From assembly GCF_031581065.1 (NCBI RefSeq), contig NZ_JAVLBN010000033.1, positions 1 through 24,432 on the forward strand: 24,432 nucleotides of DNA. The letters are read 5' to 3'. The notes below the pieces were generated by a model. It made no database searches. It saw only the letters and a list, made by a program, of their open reading frames with translations, and had not been told where the DNA came from. The DNA comes from Salibacter sp031581065 (GTDB taxonomy: Bacteria; Bacteroidota; Bacteroidia; Flavobacteriales_G; Salibacteraceae). The position numbers and the translations under genes are program-made. Shown piece after piece: positions 15,432-22,875 of this stretch (position 1 is its first letter; each line of letters opens with the position of its first letter).

Positions 15432-15899
15432 ATGGCAGCGAGCTTAAACAAAGTGACATTAATTGGTAATTTAGGTCAGGATCCAGAAATAAGAACATTT
15501 GAAAGTGGTGCCACTTTAGCTCGATTTACACTGGCTACCAACGAAACGTACAAAAACAAAAGCGGTGAGCTCGTAAAACGTACTGAATGGCACAACATTA
15601 CAATGTGGAGAGGCCTGGCTGAAGTTGCTGAAAAGTACCTCAAAAAAGGAAACCGCGTTTATGTTGAAGGAAAAATTCGCTCGAGGACTTACGAAGATAA
15701 TGACAAGATCATGCGTAAAGTTTATGAAATCGATGTCAATGATATGATCATGTTGAGCGGTCCTAATGACTCATCAGGACAGGGTGGTCAATCGCAAAGT
15801 TCCGGAGGTAATTCATCTTCTCAATACGACCAGGCTCCACCATCTCAAAACCAGGCTCAGGACAACTCAGCCGAGATGGACGATGATTTGCCGTTTTAA
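15432..15899 (+). CDS. ssb: Single-stranded DNA-binding protein SSB
   Basis: Product of 155 residues. SSB coats single-stranded DNA and recruits repair and replication enzymes. The OB-fold occupies about residues 1-108 (LNKVTLIGNLGQDPEIRTFESG, WHNITMWRGLAEVAEKYLKKG, VYVEGKIRSRTYED). A disordered Gln/Ser/Gly-rich linker follows, and the chain ends in the acidic partner-binding tip MDDDLPF. It starts 49 bases after mutY from its own promoter and is followed by gldE after 21 bases. The mutY-ssb-gldE-gldD order is common in Bacteroidota. It shows no unusual feature. Confidence 0.97.
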   Translation: MAASLNKVTLIGNLGQDPEIRTFESGATLARFTLATNETYKNKSGELVKRTEWHNITMWRGLAEVAEKYLKKGNRVYVEGKIRSRTYEDNDKIMRKVYEIDVNDMIMLSGPNDSSGQGGQSQSSGGNSSSQYDQAPPSQNQAQDNSAEMDDDLPF

Positions 15900-15920
15900 G
15901 TCGAACTAAATTAATCTGAA

Positions 15921-17309
15921 TTGGACGAACCGAGTAGTCATTCGCTTTTTCTCTTTATCGCTGACATCACAATTTTCAACTGGGAAGTTCTCTCAGGCAT
16001 TGTAGCTCTCATTGTACTATTGCTGGGATCAGCACTTGTATCAGGATCTGAAGTTGCCTTTTTCAGCCTATCTCCCACTCACAAAAAGGATTTGGAAGAG
16101 GAAAATAGCAAAACAGCTGAAGTGATTTTATTCCTGCTGGATCACACGAAATCACTTTTAGCAACAATACTCATATCCAACAACTTCATCAATGTAGCCA
16201 TCATTTTGCTATCATCACTATTGAGTCAAATGCTGTTCAGTTTTGAGAGCACTACCTTATTGGGAATTTACATATCATCAGGCATGATCGCATTCCTGAT
16301 CAACGTAGTAGCCATTACATTCCTCATATTACTGACAGGTGAAGTCATCCCTAAAGTTTACGCATCCAAATATCCCATGCAGTTATCGCGTACAATGGCG
16401 CTTCCTTTACACACAGCTTACAAAATATTTGATCGCATAAAACTGGTAACACTTTTGGTCAGATCCACACGATTCATCGACCGCAAGTTGAAGAAAAAAG
16501 GAAATAACATCTCAGTTAACGAACTTTCACACGCTCTCGAAATTACCGATACTCACGAAATTCGCGAAGAGGATGAACGCATTTTAAAAGGTATCGTGAA
16601 ATTTGGTACAACTGATGTCAAGCAAGTTATGACTCCACGCCTCGATGTTGTAGCCATCGATGAAGCTACTCCGTACAAAGACTTACTGGAAGAAATAACT
16701 GAATCAGGATATTCGCGTATTCCGGTTTTTGAAGAAAACTTCGATAATGTAAAAGGGGTTCTCTACCTAAAGGATTTGCTTCCCTACCTGAATGAGGAAG
16801 AATCTTTCGAGTGGACAAAGCTCATGAGAGAGCCTTTTTACGTACCGGAAAACAAAAAAATTGACGATCTGCTAAAAGAATTTCAAGACAAGAAAATCCA
16901 TCTCGCTATCGTTGTTGACGAATACGGTGGAAGTTCCGGAATTATCACGCTTGAAGACGTCATTGAAGAAATTGTAGGTGAAATAAGCGATGAGTTTGAT
17001 GATGAGGATTTGGTTTACTCCAGACTCGATGATCACAATTACGTTTTTGAAGGAAAAACACCGCTCAACGATGTGTACCGCGTACTCGACATTGAAGGTG
17101 ATATTTTTGAAGAGAGCAAGGGCGAAGCTGATACTTTAGCAGGATTCGTCCTGGAGCTTGCCGGAAAAATTCCACAAAAAAATGAACGTGTTTCATTTGA
17201 GCATTACACCTTTACGGTTGAAGCTTCAGATAAAAGAAGAATAAAACGAGTGAAACTCACAATTGAAGATGAAACGATGAATGATGATAATGAGAGCCAA
17301 AGCGAATAA
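15921..17309 (+). CDS. gldE: Gliding motility-associated membrane protein GldE
   Basis: Product of 462 residues of the HlyC/CorC (CNNM-like) family. A CNNM/DUF21 domain with about four membrane segments covers residues 15-195, a CBS pair about 210-330 (VMTPRLDVVAIDEATPYKDL; IHLAIVVDEYGGSSGIITLED) and a CorC_HlyC domain about 345-440. In Flavobacterium gldE lies next to gldD and partly compensates for some gldB defects; the molecular role is unclear. Relatives are linked to magnesium or cobalt transport. The start is TTG at 15921, because no ATG occurs before the second membrane segment. The end overlaps gldD by 29 bases, which suggests coupled translation. One GGTCAGATCC word lies at 16457-16466. 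Confidence 0.92.
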   Translation: MDEPSSHSLFLFIADITIFNWEVLSGIVALIVLLLGSALVSGSEVAFFSLSPTHKKDLEEENSKTAEVILFLLDHTKSLLATILISNNFINVAIILLSSLLSQMLFSFESTTLLGIYISSGMIAFLINVVAITFLILLTGEVIPKVYASKYPMQLSRTMALPLHTAYKIFDRIKLVTLLVRSTRFIDRKLKKKGNNISVNELSHALEITDTHEIREEDERILKGIVKFGTTDVKQVMTPRLDVVAIDEATPYKDLLEEITESGYSRIPVFEENFDNVKGVLYLKDLLPYLNEEESFEWTKLMREPFYVPENKKIDDLLKEFQDKKIHLAIVVDEYGGSSGIITLEDVIEEIVGEISDEFDDEDLVYSRLDDHNYVFEGKTPLNDVYRVLDIEGDIFEESKGEADTLAGFVLELAGKIPQKNERVSFEHYTFTVEASDKRRIKRVKLTIEDETMNDDNESQSE

Positions 17310-17883
17310 TTTACTGAGTCTTTTACTGATAATTCTTGTGTCGTTTTTCTCGGCCTGTTCAGATGATTACACCCCAAAACCGCGCGGCTATCACAGGATT
17401 GAATTACCAGAGCATTCGTATAATAAATTTGATGAAAATTGCCCCTTCACGTTTGAGTACAGCAAACACAGCAAATTGGATTACAAGAGAATCGACACGA
17501 ACAGAAATCCCTGCTGGATGAATATCCTGTATCCAAAATTCAAGGCTCGTGTTTACGTCTCTTACTTTGGCGAACATGTTGAAGACTCATTGAGACAATT
17601 GACTGAAGACAGTCGTGACCTCGTGATGAAGCATATCGTAAAAGCAAACGACATCGAAGAGAGTCTTATCACGAAAAGAGAAGATGACGTTTACGGTATT
17701 TCGTACGATTTTAAAGGGAGTACAGCATCGAATTATCAGTTTTTCATAACCGATAGCACTGATCATTATTTACACGCATCGCTCTATTTTGAAACAGCTC
17801 CCAAACCAGACTCTATTGCTCCGGTTGAGCAGTTTGTCAAAGAAGACATCGAGCACTTCATCAGGTCATTTGAGTGGAAATAG
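17281..17883 (+). CDS. gldD: Gliding motility lipoprotein GldD
   Basis: Product of about 200 residues, an exported lipoprotein needed for gliding and T9SS function in Flavobacterium. An N-terminal hydrophobic helix (NLLSLLLIILVSFFSAC) ends in a lipobox with the lipidated Cys at about residue 26. The mature start CSDDYTPKPRGYHRIELP matches the GldD family, whose members carry the YxPKPRGY block. SDD after the Cys resembles the lipoprotein export signal reported for surface lipoproteins in this phylum (inference). Three in-frame ATGs (17281, 17284, 17290) are possible; the first overlaps gldE by 29 bases. The 3' end overlaps the convergent ctaA by 23 bases, with no terminator between them. Confidence 0.93.
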   Translation: MMIMRAKANNLLSLLLIILVSFFSACSDDYTPKPRGYHRIELPEHSYNKFDENCPFTFEYSKHSKLDYKRIDTNRNPCWMNILYPKFKARVYVSYFGEHVEDSLRQLTEDSRDLVMKHIVKANDIEESLITKREDDVYGISYDFKGSTASNYQFFITDSTDHYLHASLYFETAPKPDSIAPVEQFVKEDIEHFIRSFEWK

Positions 17884-18916
17884 TTCGGCTCTGACCGTGG
17901 TGACTAACTCTTGGCTTTACCTGCAGAAACACGTATAGCTGAACGAGGAAAAGCAAAAAGGCAAAAATTAAATGTGCCGGCTGCATTTCTTTAGGAAACC
18001 CGAGATAAGTCAACCCGACTCCCAGTAAAACTTCAATCAACAAAATCCCTCCCCACATAAAGAGATAGGCTTTTTGACCAGTTCCGGCCTTAATCAGCTT
18101 ATAGATCAAATATCCATTGATCAACATCACCAGGATAGAAAAACTCCTGTGAATAGCGTAAATAACAGGCAAACTCTCAATGATATTGATACGCTCAATA
18201 CCACTTTTGAGCAAATGATCAACTTCTTCGCGAACACTCGTTCCAAGTAAAATTTGCAAAATGGATATTCCCAGCACACCTAAAAACAGGTAGAAAGTCT
18301 TTTTCCCTATTGGTGTTCTCGTGTTATTTTTGAGCCTATTGATCAACAGCGTGAGAATGGTGACGATCAGCAGCGCTCCAAACATGTGAATGGTGATTTG
18401 ATTAGGCACGAGATTGCCATCTACCACGAGCTTGCCCAGCCAGGCTTCAAACCCGAGTAAAAACAGCGATGCAGCTGCAAAAAGCGTAACAACCTTATCG
18501 CGTTTCCAATAGAAAAGCCCCACTAAAAAGAGAAAGAAAGTCGGGATTCCTGTTGCAGCACCTATTAACCGGTTGATGTATTCTGTCCACGTGTGGTAGA
18601 CATTGAAATGCGCGTAATCGTGGCGTGTGTATTTTTCCCAGTTCCTGGGATTGAAAGATTCATCAGTTTCAAATGAAGCATTTGCTATCCAAAGCGCTTC
18701 TTCGTGCAGAATCATTTGCCCCTGTTCAAAAAACCTTTGAGATTCCCACTTAACCTGATCTTCATCAGTTGGCGGAATTATGTGTCCAAAACATTTGGGC
18801 CAATCCGGGCAACCCATTCCCGATCCTGTCATCCTCACAAAGCTCCCCGCGAAAACTACTAACATGGATAAAACCAGAGATACACGGGCTAAATTGAGCG
18901 CTACTTTCCTCATCAT
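17861..18916 (-). CDS. ctaA: Heme A synthase (COX15/CtaA)
   Basis: Product of 351 residues with about eight membrane helices. It oxidises the C8 methyl of heme O to a formyl group to make heme A for aa3-type cytochrome oxidases. The family signature RMTGSGMGCPDWPKCFG, with its two conserved cysteines, follows the first helix. HTWTEYINRLIGA carries one haem-ligand His and the EYxNR motif. Further conserved His residues are in IHMFGALLIV, AIHRSFSIL and PAHLIFAFLL. Start: two consecutive ATGs at 18916/18913; either is possible. It lies 37 bases downstream of the small exported protein gene, possibly in one transcript, and converges on gldD. It implies aerobic respiration with haem A. Confidence 0.93.
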   Translation of the reverse strand: MMRKVALNLARVSLVLSMLVVFAGSFVRMTGSGMGCPDWPKCFGHIIPPTDEDQVKWESQRFFEQGQMILHEEALWIANASFETDESFNPRNWEKYTRHDYAHFNVYHTWTEYINRLIGAATGIPTFFLFLVGLFYWKRDKVVTLFAAASLFLLGFEAWLGKLVVDGNLVPNQITIHMFGALLIVTILTLLINRLKNNTRTPIGKKTFYLFLGVLGISILQILLGTSVREEVDHLLKSGIERINIIESLPVIYAIHRSFSILVMLINGYLIYKLIKAGTGQKAYLFMWGGILLIEVLLGVGLTYLGFPKEMQPAHLIFAFLLFLVQLYVFLQVKPRVSHHGQSRTISTQMT

Positions 18917-18953
18917 TCACTCAAAAACGAAATTATGCCGCCAAAAGTGCTAA

Positions 18954-19286
18954 TTAAATAGCAATTGCCGGAAGTATTTCGAAAAAATTAGGGAAATCAA
19001 TTTTGTTGTTATCAAGGCCCTCTTTCAGGTAATCCCAAAAACCATTTTCATCAGGTTGTTTTGGCTTTTGATTTTCATCTGAGCTTTGGTCAGATCCTTT
19101 TAAACCATCGATATTTGACCGGCTCAATCCCATTGAATCACTGCTCAACTGGACTGATGACATCTTGCTCTGACCGTCATAAATCGAAGAATTGTTGTTA
19201 TCCGTTTTGATTGAGGTGGTGTCATTCATCAGAACAAACATCCCCAGTGAAAGTGCCGCTGTTAAAAGAAGAATGAATCTATTCAT
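18954..19286 (-). CDS. Small exported protein, unrecognised
   Basis: Product of 110 residues, not recognised. The N-terminus MNRFILLLTAALSLGMFVLM is a signal peptide or anchor without a lipobox Cys. The middle (about 25-80) is Ser/Asp/Asn-rich, low in complexity and probably disordered. The C-terminus, FWDYLKEGLDNNKIDFPNFF followed by EILPAIAI, is more ordered, with aromatic and hydrophobic residues. A perfect -7 box (19310-19317) supports expression. It lies between divergent tatC and downstream ctaA. One GGTCAGATCC word (19088-19097) and a near-copy (19166-19175) occur inside. Coding is likely given the signal sequence, the promoter and the absence of a competing frame; function unknown. 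Confidence 0.65.
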   Translation of the reverse strand: MNRFILLLTAALSLGMFVLMNDTTSIKTDNNNSSIYDGQSKMSSVQLSSDSMGLSRSNIDGLKGSDQSSDENQKPKQPDENGFWDYLKEGLDNNKIDFPNFFEILPAIAI

Positions 19287-19309
19287 AGAGAATGCTTTAA
19301 AAGAATATT

Positions 19310-19317
19310 CAAATGTA
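19310..19317 (-). promoter_or_regulatory. -7 element for the small exported protein gene
   Basis: TACATTTG on the minus strand (19317-19310) is a perfect TAnnTTTG match 23 bases upstream of the ATG at 19286. No good -33 TTTG was found. Confidence 0.45.
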
Positions 19318-19373
19318 AGATTTATTAATTAAACGATTGAAACTAAAATCAGTTTTCCTGAAAACAAAAATTT

Positions 19374-19381
19374 TACTTTTG
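19374..19381 (+). promoter_or_regulatory. -7 element for tatC
   Basis: TACTTTTG matches TAnnTTTG exactly and ends only 11 bases before the tatC ATG, so the transcript would have a leader of about 5 bases or be nearly leaderless. The -33 is weak (TTTT near 19353-19356). Confidence 0.45.
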
Positions 19382-19392
19382 CCCACTTAATT

Positions 19393-20250
19393 ATGGCGAA
19401 AAAACTCCCGCAACACGAAGAATCTGAAATGTCGTTTCTCGATCATCTCGAGGAACTGAGATGGCATCTCGTAAGAGGATCTGCCGCTATCATCATTGGC
19501 GCAATCCTGGTCTTTGCCAATAAGTCATTCATTTTTGACGGAATCATTTTCGCCCCAAAAAGCCCTGACTTTTGGACATTTCAAAAACTATGCTCGTTCT
19601 CTCACTGGCTCAACACTTCAATTCCACAGCTTTTCAGAGACGCTGATTTACTGTGTATTGGCCAGGATATTCCAAAGCTGCAAAACATTAGCATGACCGG
19701 CCAGTTCACCTCTCACATTTTGGTGTCAATCATAGCCGGCCTCGTCATCGCATTTCCTTATTTGATTTGGGAATTGTGGCGTTTCATTAAACCCGGATTA
19801 CAGCCCAGTGAAAGAAAAATGACACGCGGACTCGTTTTCTTTACCTCACTCCTTTTCTTCACAGGTGTGCTTTTTGGCTATTATGTAATTGCACCGTTAT
19901 CGATCAACTTTCTCTCTACATACTCTGTGAGTGAAGCCGTGCAAACTATTCCCACACTGCGCACTTACATCACCACCGTAACAACAGTTGTGTTGGCAAG
20001 TGGAATTTTGTTTGAGCTGCCCATACTCGTTTACTTCCTCACAAAAATAGGATTGATAACACCGCAGTTTTTGCGCAAATACCGCAGGCATTTCATCGTA
20101 ATAGCATTGATAATTGCAGCCATCATCACTCCGCCAGACTTGTTCAGCCAAATACTGGTATGCCTGCCCTTGATGATCCTTTACGAAATAAGTATCTTGC
20201 TCTCCATTTACATAACCAAAAAGGAAGCTAAAAAAGAACAAGCCAGTTAA
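19393..20250 (+). CDS. tatC: Sec-independent protein translocase TatC
   Basis: Product of 285 residues with six membrane helices, the receptor of the twin-arginine pathway that exports folded proteins. The conserved start of the family is present: SFLDHLEELRWHLVRG (cytoplasmic signal-binding face, with the EELR block). The FPYLIWELWRFIKPGLQPSERK segment carries the conserved E and the helix 2-3 region, and AIITPPDLFSQ precedes the last helix. The periplasmic loop after helix 1 (about 55-105) is longer than in E. coli and contains Cys residues; an enlarged loop is seen in other Bacteroidota. tatA is not adjacent. The DUF5686 gene follows after 48 bases. Confidence 0.95.
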   Translation: MAKKLPQHEESEMSFLDHLEELRWHLVRGSAAIIIGAILVFANKSFIFDGIIFAPKSPDFWTFQKLCSFSHWLNTSIPQLFRDADLLCIGQDIPKLQNISMTGQFTSHILVSIIAGLVIAFPYLIWELWRFIKPGLQPSERKMTRGLVFFTSLLFFTGVLFGYYVIAPLSINFLSTYSVSEAVQTIPTLRTYITTVTTVVLASGILFELPILVYFLTKIGLITPQFLRKYRRHFIVIALIIAAIITPPDLFSQILVCLPLMILYEISILLSIYITKKEAKKEQAS

Positions 20251-20298
20251 AAGGCATTCATTATTTTAGCCGAAATTAAACTGTGTAGAACCCCATTG

Positions 20299-22866
20299 AT
20301 GAAAACAAGCTTGCGAACATATCTTTATTTCGCCCTAACACTGCTTTTAGTGAGTTTTTCTGCTTCAATGGTCAGAGCCCAGTACACCTCTGTATCGGGA
20401 ACCGTAACAGATGCCAAAACCGGTGAGCCGCTCCCTTTCGTCAACATTTCATTCGTCAACAAGAACATCGGTACCACGACTGATCTCAACGGCTATTACG
20501 AAATCAAAACGCAGTGGGCTTCTGATAAACTGAGAGCTTCATTTGTTGGCTACAAACCGCAGGAGCGAATGATTCAGCCCGGAGAAAAGCAGGAAGTAAA
20601 CTTCGAACTCAAACAAACTGCCGAGCAACTCAAGGAAGTGGAAATCAAGGCCGACAAGAAAAAACGCTACCGCAACAAAGACAATCCGGCCGTTATTCTC
20701 ATCAGGAATGTGCTCGAGCACCGCGATGAAAACCGCATGAACAGCGAGAACCTCGAGTACCTTGAATACAACAAGTACACGAAAGACGAGTATGACCTCA
20801 ACAACTTTACTGATAAATGGACAAAGCGAAACTCGTTGAGAAGTTTTAAAATCGCTTTCCAGTACATCGACACGAGTGACATGAACGGGAAGCCTTACAT
20901 CCCGATTCTCATCAAAGAAAAAGTATCGAAAATCTATTTTCGGTCAGATCCAAAAGCCGAAAAGGAAGTAGTAAAAGGCCTTAAGCTATCGGGATTTGAA
21001 AACAGCGTTTTTGGTGAAGGTGTTAGTCAGTTTCTCGACAAACTCGGTTCTGAAGTGGATATTTACGACAACACCATCGACCTGCTGGATAAGTCGTTTA
21101 CCTCTCCAATATCAGGGCTCGGACCAAATGTTTACCGTTACTACATCACCGATTCCATGATGATTGACGGAGTCAAATTCAAAGAACTTTCATTTATTCC
21201 CAGAGATCCGCAACTGGTTGCTTTTACCGGGAAAATGCTGGTTGGCGACAGCTCGCTCAACTATGTTGTGAAAGAAATTGAAATGAATGTGGACAGCCGC
21301 ATCAACATCAATTTCCTGGAAGATTTGCGCATCAACCAGGAATTCACCTATCACGACAGCATCGGCTGGATTCTCACAAAAGACAAAATGACGGTTGATA
21401 TTCAGCCCGCTGATGAAGGGCTGGGACTGTACAACACGAAAACGGTTAGTTACGATAATTTCATCATCAACAAGCCGCGAGCTGACGATATTTATTCGGG
21501 TCTGAACAATGAAGTGATTGGCGACAGCGCAACCGAACGAAATGACAAGTTTTGGGAGGAAATGCGCCATGACACACTCACCGATCAGGAAGAGGGAATT
21601 TACCAAATGGCTGATACTATTCAGAGCCTTCCCGAGTTTAAAACGGTTGCCAATGTGGGTGAGTTTTTGCTGAGCGGATACACGAAAGCCGGCCCAATTG
21701 ACATAGGGCCGATTACTTCTTTCATGAGTTACAATGATGTTGAAGGTATCAGGTTTAGAGTTGGTGGCCGCACAAATCTCAACTTTCACGAAAACTGGCG
21801 ATTTGAAGGATATGGCGCTTATGGAATAAATGATGAGCGCTGGAAATACTCGGGTACTGCTGAATACTACTTCAGTAAAACACCGCTCACGAAGCTGCAT
21901 CTCAGCTATACTGATGATGTGTTTCAGCCCGGGTTTGATGTAAACTGGAGCGATAACGACAATATTTTCCTTTCGCTGAGGAGAGGTCCGGCCGATAACA
22001 TGCTCTACCAGCAAAAGTGGACCGGTTATTTTCAAAAAGAGTGGTTCATCGGGCTGCAAAACACTTTTAGGATCGACAACAAAAACCTCATGAGCTCGGC
22101 TTTTAACGATTTTGTTCAGTTCGGTTCTGACTATACGCCACAGGGAGACCCAATAGACAAAATTGAACCGATCAATGTTACTGAATTAACGCTCAGAACC
22201 AGGCTGGCCATCAACGAAAAATTTGTTCAGGGTCGTTTTGCCAGGTCGCAGATCAAGACAACGGCTCCGGTATTCACTTTTGACTACACCTATAGCCCGC
22301 CACAGATAAGCGATTACGAATATCACAAACTGTACCTAAGCATCACCAAGCGCTTCAAGTTGGGCATCTTTGGTTTTTCTGATGTTGAAGTTGAAGGAAA
22401 TAAAATTTTTGGTGCTGTTCCTTACCCGCTACTCGTGATTCACCGCGGGAACGAGACCTTTACTTATGACGACCGCTCGTTTAACCTGATGAACTTTGTG
22501 GAGTTTGGTAGCGATCAATCTGCCAGCATTATGGTTCAACACCACTTTAATGGGTTGTTGACGAGTAATGTTCCGTTCATGGATCGCCTGAAATGGAGAG
22601 CTGTGGTATCAGCTAAAGCTGTGATGGGATCATTGAGCGATGCCAATACCGATACCACGAATACTGACCTTGTCGTTTTACCTGAAGAAATGGGAACCCT
22701 AGAGCGCAAACCTTACGTTGAGGTGAGTGCCGGTATTGAAAATATACTAAAGCTCTTCCGTTTTGATATTGTAAAACGACTCACTTACCTCGATAATGAG
22801 GGTGTTAGTGAGTTGTGGGGTGTTAAAGGTTACGGCATACGCGGAAAAATTCAAATTTCATTTTAA
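20299..22866 (+). CDS. DUF5686 / carboxypeptidase-regulatory-like outer membrane protein
   Basis: Product of 855 residues. A signal peptide (about 1-28, ending MVRAQ) is followed by a CarboxypepD_reg-like beta sandwich at about 30-115 (SGTVTDAKTGEPLPFVNISF; GTTTDLNGYYEI), of the kind found in front of SusC-type and related outer-membrane proteins. The rest matches what I know as DUF5686, a Bacteroidota family: an extended region (EYNKYTKDEYDLNN; LSFIPRDPQLVAFTGKMLV) and a C-terminal beta-barrel-like part ending GIRGKIQISF, with a final Phe as in barrel proteins. Function unknown; envelope location likely. ATG 20299 follows an in-frame TTG and is preferred. It is followed by lptB after 9 bases, which suggests a joint transcript in outer-membrane biogenesis. 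Two same-orientation GGTCAGADCC words lie near its 5' part, at 20370 and 20942. Confidence 0.88.
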   Translation: MKTSLRTYLYFALTLLLVSFSASMVRAQYTSVSGTVTDAKTGEPLPFVNISFVNKNIGTTTDLNGYYEIKTQWASDKLRASFVGYKPQERMIQPGEKQEVNFELKQTAEQLKEVEIKADKKKRYRNKDNPAVILIRNVLEHRDENRMNSENLEYLEYNKYTKDEYDLNNFTDKWTKRNSLRSFKIAFQYIDTSDMNGKPYIPILIKEKVSKIYFRSDPKAEKEVVKGLKLSGFENSVFGEGVSQFLDKLGSEVDIYDNTIDLLDKSFTSPISGLGPNVYRYYITDSMMIDGVKFKELSFIPRDPQLVAFTGKMLVGDSSLNYVVKEIEMNVDSRININFLEDLRINQEFTYHDSIGWILTKDKMTVDIQPADEGLGLYNTKTVSYDNFIINKPRADDIYSGLNNEVIGDSATERNDKFWEEMRHDTLTDQEEGIYQMADTIQSLPEFKTVANVGEFLLSGYTKAGPIDIGPITSFMSYNDVEGIRFRVGGRTNLNFHENWRFEGYGAYGINDERWKYSGTAEYYFSKTPLTKLHLSYTDDVFQPGFDVNWSDNDNIFLSLRRGPADNMLYQQKWTGYFQKEWFIGLQNTFRIDNKNLMSSAFNDFVQFGSDYTPQGDPIDKIEPINVTELTLRTRLAINEKFVQGRFARSQIKTTAPVFTFDYTYSPPQISDYEYHKLYLSITKRFKLGIFGFSDVEVEGNKIFGAVPYPLLVIHRGNETFTYDDRSFNLMNFVEFGSDQSASIMVQHHFNGLLTSNVPFMDRLKWRAVVSAKAVMGSLSDANTDTTNTDLVVLPEEMGTLERKPYVEVSAGIENILKLFRFDIVKRLTYLDNEGVSELWGVKGYGIRGKIQISF

Positions 22867-22875
22867 CGAAATAGC

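Larger units (their letters stand above)
466..20951. repeat. Dispersed 12-base word WYGGTCAGADCC, 14 copies
   Basis: Core GGTCAGADCC occurs on the plus strand at 651, 3513, 5531, 11584, 16457, 19088, 20370 and 20942, and on the minus strand (GGHTCTGACC read on plus) at 466, 1351, 3441, 5694, 15200 and 17887. The variable base is T seven times, G five, A twice and C never. In all 14 the two preceding bases are W then Y (T or A, then C or T). Four near-copies differ only in the first G and keep the same flanks (12623, 15295, 22123 with A; 5412 with C). All copies lie in coding sequence, in at least four reading-frame contexts (GSD, RSDP, VR[STA], ALT). A 9-base core on both strands should occur about 0.2 times in this length. 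Function unknown. Confidence 0.85.

Noticed and set aside
21190..22059. 289-codon open frame on the minus strand inside the DUF5686 gene
   Set aside because: No recognisable domain or signal; the plus-strand frame carries clear family features over the whole stretch. It is a shadow of codon bias.
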